Shown: piece by piece, positions 16,822-25,244 of the stretch
Layout: each line of letters opens with the position of its first letter
Position numbering within the stretch: position 1 is the stretch's first letter
Source of the DNA: Planctomycetota bacterium
GTDB lineage: Bacteria; Planctomycetota; Planctomycetia; Pirellulales; PALSA-1355
DNA: 64,000 bases
Reading direction: 5' to 3'
Assembly: GCA_003389325.1 (NCBI GenBank)
Contig: QQVE01000054.1
Location: forward strand, 124,001 to 188,000
Translations under genes and position numbers: made by a program
Notes under the pieces: model-generated
Databases searched by the model: none
Told to the model about the DNA's origin: nothing
What the model saw: the letters and a program-made list of their open reading frames with translations, nothing else

Positions 16822-18885
16822 TCAAGTGGTCGATCGGGCGTGGAATAGGGTGCGGCCGGTCATCGTACTTGGTCGCGCAACGCCGAATAGGGCCAACACG
16901 GTCGGGGCAATGTCGGAAATGCTGGGGCTTTCGACGGTCAACGGTTGATTTGAAAGCAGCATGCCCGGCACAAGGTTGGCGGCGATGCTGTGATCGCCGC
17001 TCCAGCGGTCGAGATTGTCTTCCAACTGATTCGCAGGCATCGCTCCCAACACCGTGCCCCACGCCGCGCGGTAGCCGTCGTTGTAGCCCACCAGCAGGTC
17101 CGGCGCGATTCTCGCGTCTGCGCCTGGATAGAGTTCCTCCACCAGGTCGATGCGATCGACCACGGGCGTGCCGTCGACGTCGCGCACCGCTAGCAGCTTC
17201 TCACGCAATTCGGCCAGCGCCGAGGCACGCTCGCCCGACTTCACGATACCGTGCTTCTCGCGTCCTGCCGCGTTGAGGTACAGCCCATTGAGCCCCAAGC
17301 CGTAGGCCCGGCTCTTCGCCCAGTCGGTACCCACGAACATTTCGGCGTCGCTGTATCCGCTGCCCGGCTTGACGGCTAGAAAGCCGTTGTCGCGCAGCCA
17401 GGTGTTCAAGTTGAAGCCGCGACGAAACGTCGTGAAGCCATGATCGGAGAACACCAGGATCGTGTCATCGTCGCGGGCATGGTCAAGCAACTCTCCGACC
17501 AGGCTGTCTGCCTTGAGATAGACCTCTTCGACAACCTCGGCAAATCGATCACCTTGCTGCGGGTCGCGTCCGGGGTGCTCCGGATCGCGATCGCGCCAGA
17601 ACATATGCTGCACGAGATCGGTATCGCCGAAGTAGAAGAAAAGGCACCCGCTGCGAAACTCCGACAGGGCCCCGCGGAACTGCTCAATCCGCTCGTCCAG
17701 CACGAGGTGCGTCTGCGACAGGAATTCTTCTTCCGACAACGCCCCGCGGCTCAGCGCCTTCGTATCCTCGGGAATGCCCAACGTGTGAAACCGCCCGTGC
17801 CGCTCGGCCAACTGCCGCGCAAACGTCTCGGGCACGCTGATCGGGCTGGCCGGACGAAGGGGATCGATGTTGATCGGACTGACGTACAACTCAAACTTGG
17901 GATGCACCTGCTTGAGAAACAGCCGCACTGTGCCGGCCACGGCCGTCGCCGCCCCGAACGAGTGGAAAACCGACGAGCCCGGCAGGCCCGTGTGGAACAC
18001 GACCTCGAGCCAATCGCTCCATTCGCCTTCTTTGAGCACGACCGTGCTGCCCGAGAGGCTGATTTTCGCGACGGGCGCCGTCGGATCGCGCACCACGTCG
18101 ACGCGGCTGGTCATCCTGGGCACGCGGCCGGATTCGTCGGGCTGATGAAGATAGTTCGCGGGCCCCAGGAGTTCGGCCGAGCCGCGATGGCTGAGCATCG
18201 AAAGAAACACGAAGCGTCCCCCGCCCACTTCGCGTCCCGCCCGGGGCGCCGACGGCGTGAGCAGCGTGAATTCGCCATAGCCCCCCGAGAGATCCGGCGT
18301 GCCCATGCCGCTGATGGCGCGAAATCGCCCAGGTCCCTCCGGCATCTCCGTCGGGTAGTTCGAGGGCACGTAGTACACCGTGGCATCAATGTTGCGCTCG
18401 ATCAGGTAGTCCCAGAACGGCTTGCCGCGCCGAAGTTGCATCGTCTCGCCGCCAGAGAGTGGCAATTTCCACGAGCCGAGCGAGAGCGAGCGGGCGTTCT
18501 CGGGCACCTGCACTTCAGCCGTCGAAAAGTGGGGACGAATCGCAAGCCGCGAGTCGTGCGTGTCGACGTCGCGGTGAATGAAATCGAAGATCTGATGCAG
18601 CCCCGGGTCGGCCCCGGTCACGATGTTGGAAAAGGCCACCGGGGTGTGCGGCGGCATGCTCGTGCGAAGCTTTGAAAAGCCTCCGCGGCCCGCCAGCTTG
18701 GCGAAATTGGGCAGCTTGCCTGCGTCCATCAGCGTCTTCGCAATGCGCGGGTCCAAACCATCGAAGGCCACGAGGTAGACGCGACGCGACGAAGCCGACG
18801 CGTGCGGCGCGGAGCTACCACAACCGGCAAGCATGGTGGCCGCGCCGGTCGAGCCGATCAGTTTGACGAAGTCTCGCCTGCGCAT
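16822..18885 (-). CDS. alkaline phosphatase family protein, type I phosphodiesterase-like, Tat lipoprotein
   Basis: This 687-aa protein overlaps the end of the upstream gene by 28 bases. MRRRDFVKLIGSTGAATMLAG followed by Cys22 reads as a Tat signal ending in a lipobox, so it should be a lipoprotein. The AlkP-superfamily core has the first metal ligand at Asp42 (LVAFDGLDP), the nucleophile position at Thr81 in PPHTPVAFSNIVTG, FGDTDLVQHMFWR and the metal pair in FSDHGFTTFRRG. The closest named family is type I phosphodiesterase/nucleotide pyrophosphatase (PF01663), which cleaves phosphodiesters such as lipid or nucleotide-sugar phosphoesters. A roughly 200-residue insert before the second half is shared with the next paralogue. 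Substrate unknown. Confidence 0.9.
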   Translation of the reverse strand: MRRRDFVKLIGSTGAATMLAGCGSSAPHASASSRRVYLVAFDGLDPRIAKTLMDAGKLPNFAKLAGRGGFSKLRTSMPPHTPVAFSNIVTGADPGLHQIFDFIHRDVDTHDSRLAIRPHFSTAEVQVPENARSLSLGSWKLPLSGGETMQLRRGKPFWDYLIERNIDATVYYVPSNYPTEMPEGPGRFRAISGMGTPDLSGGYGEFTLLTPSAPRAGREVGGGRFVFLSMLSHRGSAELLGPANYLHQPDESGRVPRMTSRVDVVRDPTAPVAKISLSGSTVVLKEGEWSDWLEVVFHTGLPGSSVFHSFGAATAVAGTVRLFLKQVHPKFELYVSPINIDPLRPASPISVPETFARQLAERHGRFHTLGIPEDTKALSRGALSEEEFLSQTHLVLDERIEQFRGALSEFRSGCLFFYFGDTDLVQHMFWRDRDPEHPGRDPQQGDRFAEVVEEVYLKADSLVGELLDHARDDDTILVFSDHGFTTFRRGFNLNTWLRDNGFLAVKPGSGYSDAEMFVGTDWAKSRAYGLGLNGLYLNAAGREKHGIVKSGERASALAELREKLLAVRDVDGTPVVDRIDLVEELYPGADARIAPDLLVGYNDGYRAAWGTVLGAMPANQLEDNLDRWSGDHSIAANLVPGMLLSNQPLTVESPSISDIAPTVLALFGVARPSTMTGRTLFHARSTT

Positions 18886-21074
18886 AGGAGCGATTTTCCA
18901 TCCATATAGGCTGGTTTGGTAACTCCCAACAACTCGAGTGCCGTCGGGGCAATGTCGATGATGTTCGCGGTCGCCGCGTCGAGTTTCCGATTGCAGAACA
19001 GCACGCCCGGCACGAGTTCCGGATGGATGCAGTGATCGCCGCTCCAGGCCTTGGTATTGTCGGAGAAAACGCCGGCGCCACACTTCCCGATGGCCGTATC
19101 CCAACTAACGCGGTAGCCTTCGCGGTAGCCGACAATCACATCGGGCGCCTGCTCGGTGTACGGTCCCTTGTAAACCGCCGCACGTGCGACGGCCTGATGG
19201 ATCGCCACCTGGTCGTGCTGAGGGTCCCGCAGCCCTGTGAGCCGATCGGCGATGTCTTTGGCTAGGGCTTCGGCCTCGCGGGGCGAAACGATCCCCTCGG
19301 CTTCACGCCCTTGCTGATTGACGTAAATGCCCGCAAGGCCAATGGCGTAGGCCCGCGTGCGGCTCCAGTCCACGTCAGCCAGGTACTCGTGGCGGCTTGT
19401 GGAGCGGTCATCTTTAAGCGCCAAATAACCTTGCTCGAGCAGCCAGGCATTCAGGTCGACGCAGCGGCGAAAGGATTTGAAGCCGTGATCCGACATGACG
19501 AACAGGGTCGTGTCCTCATCGAGCGCGTCGATCGTGCGGCCCACTAAGGCATCCATACGTTCGTACAGGTCGCGGAGCCGGTGCTGATGGGCAGCTTGTA
19601 GCGCCTCGTCGGCAGGCCGGGCGGGATGTTCCTTGTCGTGGAAGCGCCAGAACATGTGTTGAATGCGGTCCGGTGCATCGAAGACGCACGACACGAAGCC
19701 GCGCGGCACGCGCCCGAGCATGTCGAAAAACATCCGCTGGCGTTCTTCGTCGATGTCGTAGGCCTGCTGAAGAAAAGCGTCCTCGTCCAGCACGCTCTCG
19801 GAGAGCGACCAGGTGTCTTCGGCCAAACCTAGCGTGGCGAACGGTCCATGCTGCCGGGCCAGGTAGGTCGAGAAGACCGCCGGATGCGAGATCGGCATCA
19901 CCGGTTTCTCGGGGTCGATGTTCACCGGCGTGCAATACATCTCGAACGGCGGCTCGAACCGCTTTAGATAGAAACGGCAGATGCCGCGCACTTTGACCAT
20001 CGGCGCCAACGGAAACGTGAGCCCCACCCAATCCGTGTATTCGCCGGGTCGTAGGTCGACGCGTTGACCATCGACGTGCAGTACCGCCGCGCCGTTCTTG
20101 CCGGCCACGACCTTGAGCGGCACGTCGGCCATCTGGTGATCGCTGCGCAACGGGTTCGGCGGACCCGGCAACCGGGCGCGCACACCCTTGCCGTTGCGCT
20201 GGACGACGATTCGCTCGCCTCCCACGTCTCCCTCGGAAGTGGCGCCCGCGTGCCCGTTCTCGACGAAATGGCAAAACATGCCCTGGCTGCCGCGCAAGTC
20301 CGGCACGCACATCGCCGAAAGCTGCACGCCGTGGAAATGATCTGGCGGAAACGTGATCGGCACGCGCAGCACGGCGCTGAAGATGCCCGCGTCGCCCAGG
20401 GCACACCAGAAGGGCCTGCTCTTGCGCAGCCCGCGGATCTCGCTGCCCGAGAGCGGAATCCGATAGCGTCCGATGCGCAGTTGGCGCTTGCCGGGTCGAA
20501 TGCGAACCGACGAGATCATCGGCCGGTAGTCTGCCGTGTTGCGGGCGATGAAATCGAACACGTTGTGCTTGCCAGGATTCGTGCCGGTCGAAAACGATGA
20601 CCAGGCGACCGGGGACAGAGGCGGCCAGGTCGTACCCAGTCGCGCGTAGCTCCCAGACTGGCGCAGTCGATCGAGATTGGGCATCAGGCCCTCGGCCAAG
20701 AACTGATCGACCAGCGATGGTTCCAAACCATCGAGCCCGAGGACGACCACGCGGCGCACCAGGGCTCGTCGTCGCGCGCGGCGACCGCGAATCGCCCGCC
20801 AGGCCCAGCGGAAAGGCCAGAACAATAGAGCCAGCATCGCCGAGAGCATCGCCGCCAGGATGGCCAAGAAACTGCCGGCCAAAGCCAGCCCCGCCCCGGG
20901 CCCGATATAGGCCAGCTCGGGGCAGCCCCCGTGACTTGCCTCAACGTCACCCCCCTGCGCCCAGGCCATGAAGACAAGAAGAGCGGTCACCAGCGCATCG
21001 TCGATAACGAAACGCGGCAGCACGATCCGCGGTGGGGTGCGAAGGGTCGATGTTCGGCATGGTGAAGTTGTCAT
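18858..21074 (-). CDS. alkaline phosphatase family protein, type I phosphodiesterase-like, membrane-anchored
   Basis: Start at the ATG at 21074 (738 aa; CGGAAG immediately upstream); a TTG at 21116 is possible. Residues 28-100 carry a cleaved-signal-like helix, the AYIGPGAGLALAG motif and a second membrane helix followed by a very basic patch (RGRRARRRALVRR). The catalytic domain has Asp115 (VLGLDGLEP), a Ser at the nucleophile position (Ser154 in PPLSPVAWSSFSTG), DAPDRIQHMFWR and MSDHGFKSFRR. It is a paralogue of the downstream gene, which instead has Thr at that position. Together they suggest a two-step or two-location phosphoester hydrolysis at the membrane. It lies 68 bases after the sulfotransferase gene in the same operon. 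Confidence 0.9.
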   Translation of the reverse strand: MTTSPCRTSTLRTPPRIVLPRFVIDDALVTALLVFMAWAQGGDVEASHGGCPELAYIGPGAGLALAGSFLAILAAMLSAMLALLFWPFRWAWRAIRGRRARRRALVRRVVVLGLDGLEPSLVDQFLAEGLMPNLDRLRQSGSYARLGTTWPPLSPVAWSSFSTGTNPGKHNVFDFIARNTADYRPMISSVRIRPGKRQLRIGRYRIPLSGSEIRGLRKSRPFWCALGDAGIFSAVLRVPITFPPDHFHGVQLSAMCVPDLRGSQGMFCHFVENGHAGATSEGDVGGERIVVQRNGKGVRARLPGPPNPLRSDHQMADVPLKVVAGKNGAAVLHVDGQRVDLRPGEYTDWVGLTFPLAPMVKVRGICRFYLKRFEPPFEMYCTPVNIDPEKPVMPISHPAVFSTYLARQHGPFATLGLAEDTWSLSESVLDEDAFLQQAYDIDEERQRMFFDMLGRVPRGFVSCVFDAPDRIQHMFWRFHDKEHPARPADEALQAAHQHRLRDLYERMDALVGRTIDALDEDTTLFVMSDHGFKSFRRCVDLNAWLLEQGYLALKDDRSTSRHEYLADVDWSRTRAYAIGLAGIYVNQQGREAEGIVSPREAEALAKDIADRLTGLRDPQHDQVAIHQAVARAAVYKGPYTEQAPDVIVGYREGYRVSWDTAIGKCGAGVFSDNTKAWSGDHCIHPELVPGVLFCNRKLDAATANIIDIAPTALELLGVTKPAYMDGKSLLCAGETSSN

Positions 21075-21142
21075 CTTCCGGATCCGCGTGCGAGCGAAGG
21101 CACCCTTTGGTGCCAATTGCTTAACCTATTCAAACGCCTCGG

Positions 21143-21724
21143 CTAGGAAGTCTGGTGCCGTAGCCGCGGCTCGACTGCCGCCACCATGGCCTGTTGGTCT
21201 AGCCCTCCTTCAAGAAACTCACACAGTCGGGCGACCTCTTCAGAGGGCCGCGACAACACGTCGTGATAGTGGATCTTGAGCACTCGAAAGCTCGGATGCT
21301 CGGCTAGCCACTGCTCGAGGCCGGCCCGCTGCCGGGCAAAGGCTGCGGCCAACGCGTCGTCGGACAGGTTGGCCCCGGCTTCACCGCGTCGGGCAAGCAT
21401 CACGCGCTGCGACGCCAGCACTTCACCCAGTGGTCGTTCGGTCAGGACGACGCGATAGTCAAACTCGGCAGGCAGATCGCGTAGCAGCAGGTCGACCACC
21501 TTGACGACGCGGCCCAACGCCTCGCCGACCCAGGAAGCGTCTTTTCGCGTGCGCTTGACGGGTTCGTATTCGAAGTATCCCCGCCGGTTGTCTTCGTCGG
21601 CCTCACGCAATTCGTCGGTCAACACCTCCATTCCGCCGGCGGCGAGCATCTGCATGATCATCGACGTGCCGGAGCGGGGGAGTCCCGAAACCACCGTGAC
21701 CCAAGGCCGCGTTTCGCCGTTCAT
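21143..21724 (-). CDS. small sulfotransferase family protein
   Basis: The 193-aa product starts at the ATG at 21724, with GAGG nine bases upstream on the minus strand. VVSGLPRSGTSMIMQML (residues 11-27) is the 5'-phosphosulfate-binding loop of PAPS-dependent sulfotransferases, and VVLTERPLGEVLASQ matches the 3'-phosphate-binding strand region. These enzymes move sulfate from PAPS to a hydroxyl or amine. It is shorter than most (often 250-300 aa), and no separate acceptor-binding domain is visible. It sits 53 bases after the SpeE-like fusion gene and before two phosphodiesterases, so the acceptor is probably an envelope glycan, lipid or protein. A nucleotide-binding relative without sulfotransferase activity is possible. 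Confidence 0.82.
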   Translation of the reverse strand: MNGETRPWVTVVSGLPRSGTSMIMQMLAAGGMEVLTDELREADEDNRRGYFEYEPVKRTRKDASWVGEALGRVVKVVDLLLRDLPAEFDYRVVLTERPLGEVLASQRVMLARRGEAGANLSDDALAAAFARQRAGLEQWLAEHPSFRVLKIHYHDVLSRPSEEVARLCEFLEGGLDQQAMVAAVEPRLRHQTS

Positions 21725-21777
21725 CTTCGCCCTCGCAGTCAAATGGCGGAAAAGAGGTCTGCCGTCAGGCGAAGCCG

Positions 21778-24700
21778 CTAAGGATCCTCCGCCCCCGGCT
21801 TGTCGCTTTCCGCGCTGGAGACGCCAGAACCGCTCAAATCGCTATCGGGATACTCGTCGACGTACTTGCCGAGCTGCAATCCCCGCAGGTACTGCCAGGC
21901 CTTGCGCCTCTCGTTGCCAAGTTGGAGATTGCGAAACTGCTCGATCTGCTCCCTCGCCTGGTCCAGCTTTCCCTGACGGTCGAACGCCTGGGCGAGATCC
22001 AGCCGCCGGTACGGCTCGTCGGGATTGCGGTCCAAGAGGTATTGCAAATGCGCCTCCAGCAAATCGTACTGCTCCTGCTGCTTGAGCAGCTCGACCAATG
22101 ACTCGCGAATGGCCGTCGACTCGGGCGCTTCGTCGATCGCCCGCGACAGGCAGTCGACCGCCTCGGGCAATCGCCCGTCCTGCTCCCGAATTCCGGCCAG
22201 GGCGATCAAAGCCGCCGCAGGCGGGTTCGCGCGGTCGGTGAGCGTCTCCAGCAGTTGCTCGCTTCGATCCATCATCTGACGCGATCGATACCGCATCGCG
22301 GCCGAGATCGTGTGGTCCACCACCGCGGGCACGTCGCCGGCAAGCTGTGCCAACTGGATCAGGCTGCGGAACTCGGACTCAAAGTGATTCTTGCCGCGAG
22401 CCACTTGGGCATCGTGCAACAGATCGGCGGCGCTGAGCGACGTCTCGAGCGACTCGTCCGGTAGCGGCCGGGCGAAGAAACGCCAACTGCGCGGGCGAAA
22501 GTCGGCCAGCCATCGGTTGAGCGGCTCCAGGTCGCGCTGCCGGTGACGAAGGTAGCTGCCCGGCGTCGAGTACTCGATAAACGGGAAGTCGTCACTATTC
22601 AGCGGAGCACCTTCGGCCCACTCTGCGAGTTCCCGGTCGCCGGCGACGTAGAGCATGGCGACTCCTTCAACGCTCGACAGGAACGGCGCTCTCGGGCCCT
22701 TTCCTTCGGCCAGCAGCCGGCTCGCCCCGACGATCGCCCTGCCGTCGCTCGAAGCCGCTCGGTCGGGGGTACACACCAGACACAGCAACGGCTGCCGGGC
22801 ATCGAAATCGCATCGCCAGAGCGTCACCGAGGCAAAGGCCTCGCGCAGGCTGGCGACGATCGAACGTATTTCCTCTACCGTGAGCTGGTATCCCGGCAGC
22901 CACTGGGCAAACAGGCCGCCGGGCGCCAGTCGCTCGGCCACGGCACGAAAATGCTCGACCGAATAGAGATCGCCAGAGCCGGCATGCCAGGGAACGAACA
23001 GATCGCTGACGATCACGTCGAATTGCTCGTTCGTGCCGAGCAGAAAGTTGCGCCCGTCGTCGACGACCACCTCGACGCGCGGACTATCGGCGACCGAGCG
23101 GTTCCAGCGGGCGAAGTCCTCCAATGCGTCGGCCACTTCCGGCACCAGTTCGATGGCTACGGCCCGCTCGACCTGAAAGTCGAGCGCGGCGCTGGCTGTG
23201 ATTCCCGTGGCTACGCCAATAAAGGCGACGGATCGAGGGTTTCCGTGCAACACCAGCGGCAAGCGTCCCTGGCGCAGTTCGCGCGCGGCGGCGGCCGACG
23301 ACCCAAGCGTGTAGGTGTGGTTCATCCGCATCGTGCGATGGCCGCCTCGATGCTCCACGACGGCGACGGTGGCGGCCGCACCGTTGCGGTAGCGCAACAG
23401 CGTTTCGCCCGAGGCGAGGTTGGGCCGGTCGATCAGCTTCCACACGCCGCCGCCATACCAGGCGGCAAACAGCGCCAAACACGCGGTACCTCCCACCCAT
23501 CGCGGCACGCCGCGGAACCCTTGCGCAAATCCCACTAGCGCCACGACGCCATACAGAGCCCCCACGACCAGCAGACTCGGGCCGAGACCAAGTCGCGGCA
23601 GGAGCAGGAATCCGGCCAGCAACGAGCCCGCCACGCCGGCCAGCGTATTCCAAGCGGCCAGCTTGCCGACACTTTGCCCCATCGCTTCGGGTTGTCGCAC
23701 GGCAAGCTTCCAAACCGCCGGCAACACGATACCGGCTAAGAGTACTGTCAGCCCCATGGTGGGTGCGGCTACCAGCGCGATGCGGGCGACTTGCCCGCCC
23801 AAGGTGTTTACTTCGCCGATCGAGGCGATGCCCAATCCGATGTCGAAGAGCACGGGAGTTGCGAAAATGCCGACCATGGCCGCTGTCTGTGTCACGGCTA
23901 GCAGCCGCCAAAGATTCGTGCGATCGCCGAATCGGGCTACGACGAACGCGCCCAGGGCCAGGCAGACCAGGAAGATGATCAGCATCAGGCTGAAGCTGTA
24001 GACGGACCCATCCGTGCGAAAACTGAGAATTCGAAAGTACAACACCTCGAGCGCCAGCGTCCCGAAGCCCGAGAGGATGGCCGTCAGCGTCAACACCCAC
24101 GCCAAGGGTCGCCAGCGAGCCTTGCGCAACGGCACTTGTTCCTCTACAGCCGAGGGGAGCTGTACGGGCTGCTCCGCGGAGAGCAACGAATACGCCAGTG
24201 CAGCCAACCCAACGAACAGATTCAGCGCCGCGGCCAGGTAGACCCCGCCCGAGACGCCGATCCACATCGGCAAAACGAAACCGGCGAGAGCCGCTCCACT
24301 GGCGGCGCCCAGCACGTTCAAGGCGTACAACTGGCCGGTCGTCCGCGCGAGGCGATCGGGCTGGCGCACCACGGCCCGCACCACTAGCGGCAGCGTAACT
24401 CCGATTCCGGCCGTCGGCGGCAGCAGGGCACACAGCGCGAGCATGAACTTGGCTGCGGTGCCCACCAGCGGGTCTGCCGCCAGGTGCGGATAAAGTGTGG
24501 GATACGCTTCGTGGAACAGGCCAAGCCATGGACCGACGAACAGGGCCGTGGCGCCGATCCAGATTTCCGTTAACCCGTAGCGACGAATGGGGCGGCCCGA
24601 TCGGGCCAGCCGGCTACCGATCCAGTTTCCCAGCGCCATCCCGCCGAAGAACGCGGCAACGACGGCAGCCGCCGAATGGGTCGAACTACCAAAGACCGTG

Positions 24701-24786
24701 CGGCAGCTTCGCATCCACACGACTTCATAGGTGAGCGCCGCAACGCCACCCAGCGCGAAGAGCAGATAGATAAAGGCGATACGCAC
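21778..24786 (-). CDS. membrane-embedded spermidine synthase-like protein with C-terminal TPR
   Basis: The 1002-aa protein starts with GTG at 24786, behind GGGGAG at a 5-base spacing. Residues 1-450 form about a dozen membrane helices of the MFS-like fused type (FALGGVAALTYEVVWMRS, AFFGGMALGNWIGSRLA). Residues about 470-700 are a SpeE/SAM-methyltransferase-like domain (VAFIGVATGITASAAL, AIELVPEVADALEDF, FDVIVSDLFVPWH). Residues about 800-975 contain TPR-like helices. This fused architecture is frequent in bacteria with exopolysaccharide loci; the true reaction is unknown and need not involve polyamines, because the glycine-rich loop is GVATGIT rather than GGGDG. It is the first gene of the minus-strand operon of six. 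Confidence 0.88.
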   Translation of the reverse strand: MRIAFIYLLFALGGVAALTYEVVWMRSCRTVFGSSTHSAAAVVAAFFGGMALGNWIGSRLARSGRPIRRYGLTEIWIGATALFVGPWLGLFHEAYPTLYPHLAADPLVGTAAKFMLALCALLPPTAGIGVTLPLVVRAVVRQPDRLARTTGQLYALNVLGAASGAALAGFVLPMWIGVSGGVYLAAALNLFVGLAALAYSLLSAEQPVQLPSAVEEQVPLRKARWRPLAWVLTLTAILSGFGTLALEVLYFRILSFRTDGSVYSFSLMLIIFLVCLALGAFVVARFGDRTNLWRLLAVTQTAAMVGIFATPVLFDIGLGIASIGEVNTLGGQVARIALVAAPTMGLTVLLAGIVLPAVWKLAVRQPEAMGQSVGKLAAWNTLAGVAGSLLAGFLLLPRLGLGPSLLVVGALYGVVALVGFAQGFRGVPRWVGGTACLALFAAWYGGGVWKLIDRPNLASGETLLRYRNGAAATVAVVEHRGGHRTMRMNHTYTLGSSAAAARELRQGRLPLVLHGNPRSVAFIGVATGITASAALDFQVERAVAIELVPEVADALEDFARWNRSVADSPRVEVVVDDGRNFLLGTNEQFDVIVSDLFVPWHAGSGDLYSVEHFRAVAERLAPGGLFAQWLPGYQLTVEEIRSIVASLREAFASVTLWRCDFDARQPLLCLVCTPDRAASSDGRAIVGASRLLAEGKGPRAPFLSSVEGVAMLYVAGDRELAEWAEGAPLNSDDFPFIEYSTPGSYLRHRQRDLEPLNRWLADFRPRSWRFFARPLPDESLETSLSAADLLHDAQVARGKNHFESEFRSLIQLAQLAGDVPAVVDHTISAAMRYRSRQMMDRSEQLLETLTDRANPPAAALIALAGIREQDGRLPEAVDCLSRAIDEAPESTAIRESLVELLKQQEQYDLLEAHLQYLLDRNPDEPYRRLDLAQAFDRQGKLDQAREQIEQFRNLQLGNERRKAWQYLRGLQLGKYVDEYPDSDLSGSGVSSAESDKPGAEDP

Positions 24787-24880
24787 GGCAACTCCCCGCT
24801 ATTCGGGGGACTCCGTGTTATGGCTTCCTGGGTGGAATGCGATCCGAGGCCCGAACTTCAAAAAACTTCCAAAAAAAACA

Positions 24881-24908
24881 TTGCGACCATGACTCAAATT
24901 ACTATAAT
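24881..24908 (+). promoter_or_regulatory. strong sigma-70-type promoter before the PEP-CTERM gene
   Basis: TTGCGA and a perfect TATAAT are separated by 16 bases in an A-rich stretch that stands out from the GC-rich background. Transcription should begin near 24915 and run rightward, over 300 bases upstream of the PEP-CTERM start. This implies a long untranslated leader. Confidence 0.7.
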
Positions 24909-24914
24909 CAACCT

Positions 24915-25100
24915 CGCAGTTCAAACGAAGGGGCGCCATCAATCGGCAGGGAGTAGCTCAGCAGAGCAGGTTCGACAAAAAAAATTCGTAGACCTTCGCC
25001 CGTGTGTGGAGACATCGCGATGGCAGATAAGGCTCGAACGACCACGCCCAGCAACCGCGCAGACCGAAACGGTCCTGCAGGGTTGCTGGGCGTTTTCGTT
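24915..25100 (+). ncRNA. candidate structured leader RNA or small RNA in the divergent gap
   Basis: The 458-base gap 24787-25244 separates the divergent operons. From the predicted start near 24915, the transcript contains complementary segments CGAAGG (24927) with CCTTCG (24994) and GTTCGA (24970) with TCGAAC (25034), a small GCTC-AGCA-GAGC hairpin, and then a long terminator hairpin. GGGAGTAGC at 24950 recalls the beginning of yybP-ykoY riboswitches, but the other conserved parts are missing. It may be a regulated leader or a free-standing small RNA. The class is not recognised. Confidence 0.35.
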
Positions 25101-25139
25101 TGTGGGCTTGAGAGACGACAAGCCTGGAACCAGCCGTGA
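25020..25139 (+). CDS. possible 39-aa leader-type reading frame
   Basis: ATG at 25020 has GGAG eight bases upstream. It encodes 39 residues, starting MADKARTTTPSNRADRNG and ending QAWNQP. The frame runs straight through the terminator hairpin, so translating ribosomes would disrupt that structure, as in attenuation. No recognisable family. It may be chance. Confidence 0.25.
   Translation: MADKARTTTPSNRADRNGPAGLLGVFVCGLERRQAWNQP
25045..25096 (+). terminator. long hairpin terminator between promoter and PEP-CTERM gene
   Basis: CGCCCAGCAACC (25045-25056) pairs perfectly with GGTTGCTGGGCG (25081-25092), and an inner hairpin GACCG-AAA-CGGTC extends the helix. TTTTCGTTT follows. It lies after the promoter at 24881 and 150 bases before the PEP-CTERM start, so it should stop transcription unless read-through is regulated. 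Confidence 0.75.
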
Positions 25140-25160
25140 GTCCCTCGCAAGGAGTCGCCA

Positions 25161-25193
25161 ATGGAGAACAGCAACACACGAGTGTTTGCGTGA
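25161..25193 (+). CDS. possible 10-codon reading frame with strong ribosome site
   Basis: A perfect AAGGAG (25149-25154) sits six bases before an ATG that opens a 10-codon frame (MENSNTRVFA) ending in TGA. It precedes the PEP-CTERM gene by 51 bases. The ribosome site is the best in this gap, yet the frame is tiny; a leader peptide or a decayed gene start are both possible. Confidence 0.3.
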   Translation: MENSNTRVFA

Positions 25194-25244
25194 TTCAAAG
25201 AACTTCCACGATACAGAGTCCCATTGCGTGGAGGGAACCCGCTC

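Noticed and set aside
24915..25100. Calling the leader a yybP-ykoY riboswitch
   Set aside because: Only two short blocks match; the four-way-junction core and inner loops are missing, so it remains an unclassified candidate.
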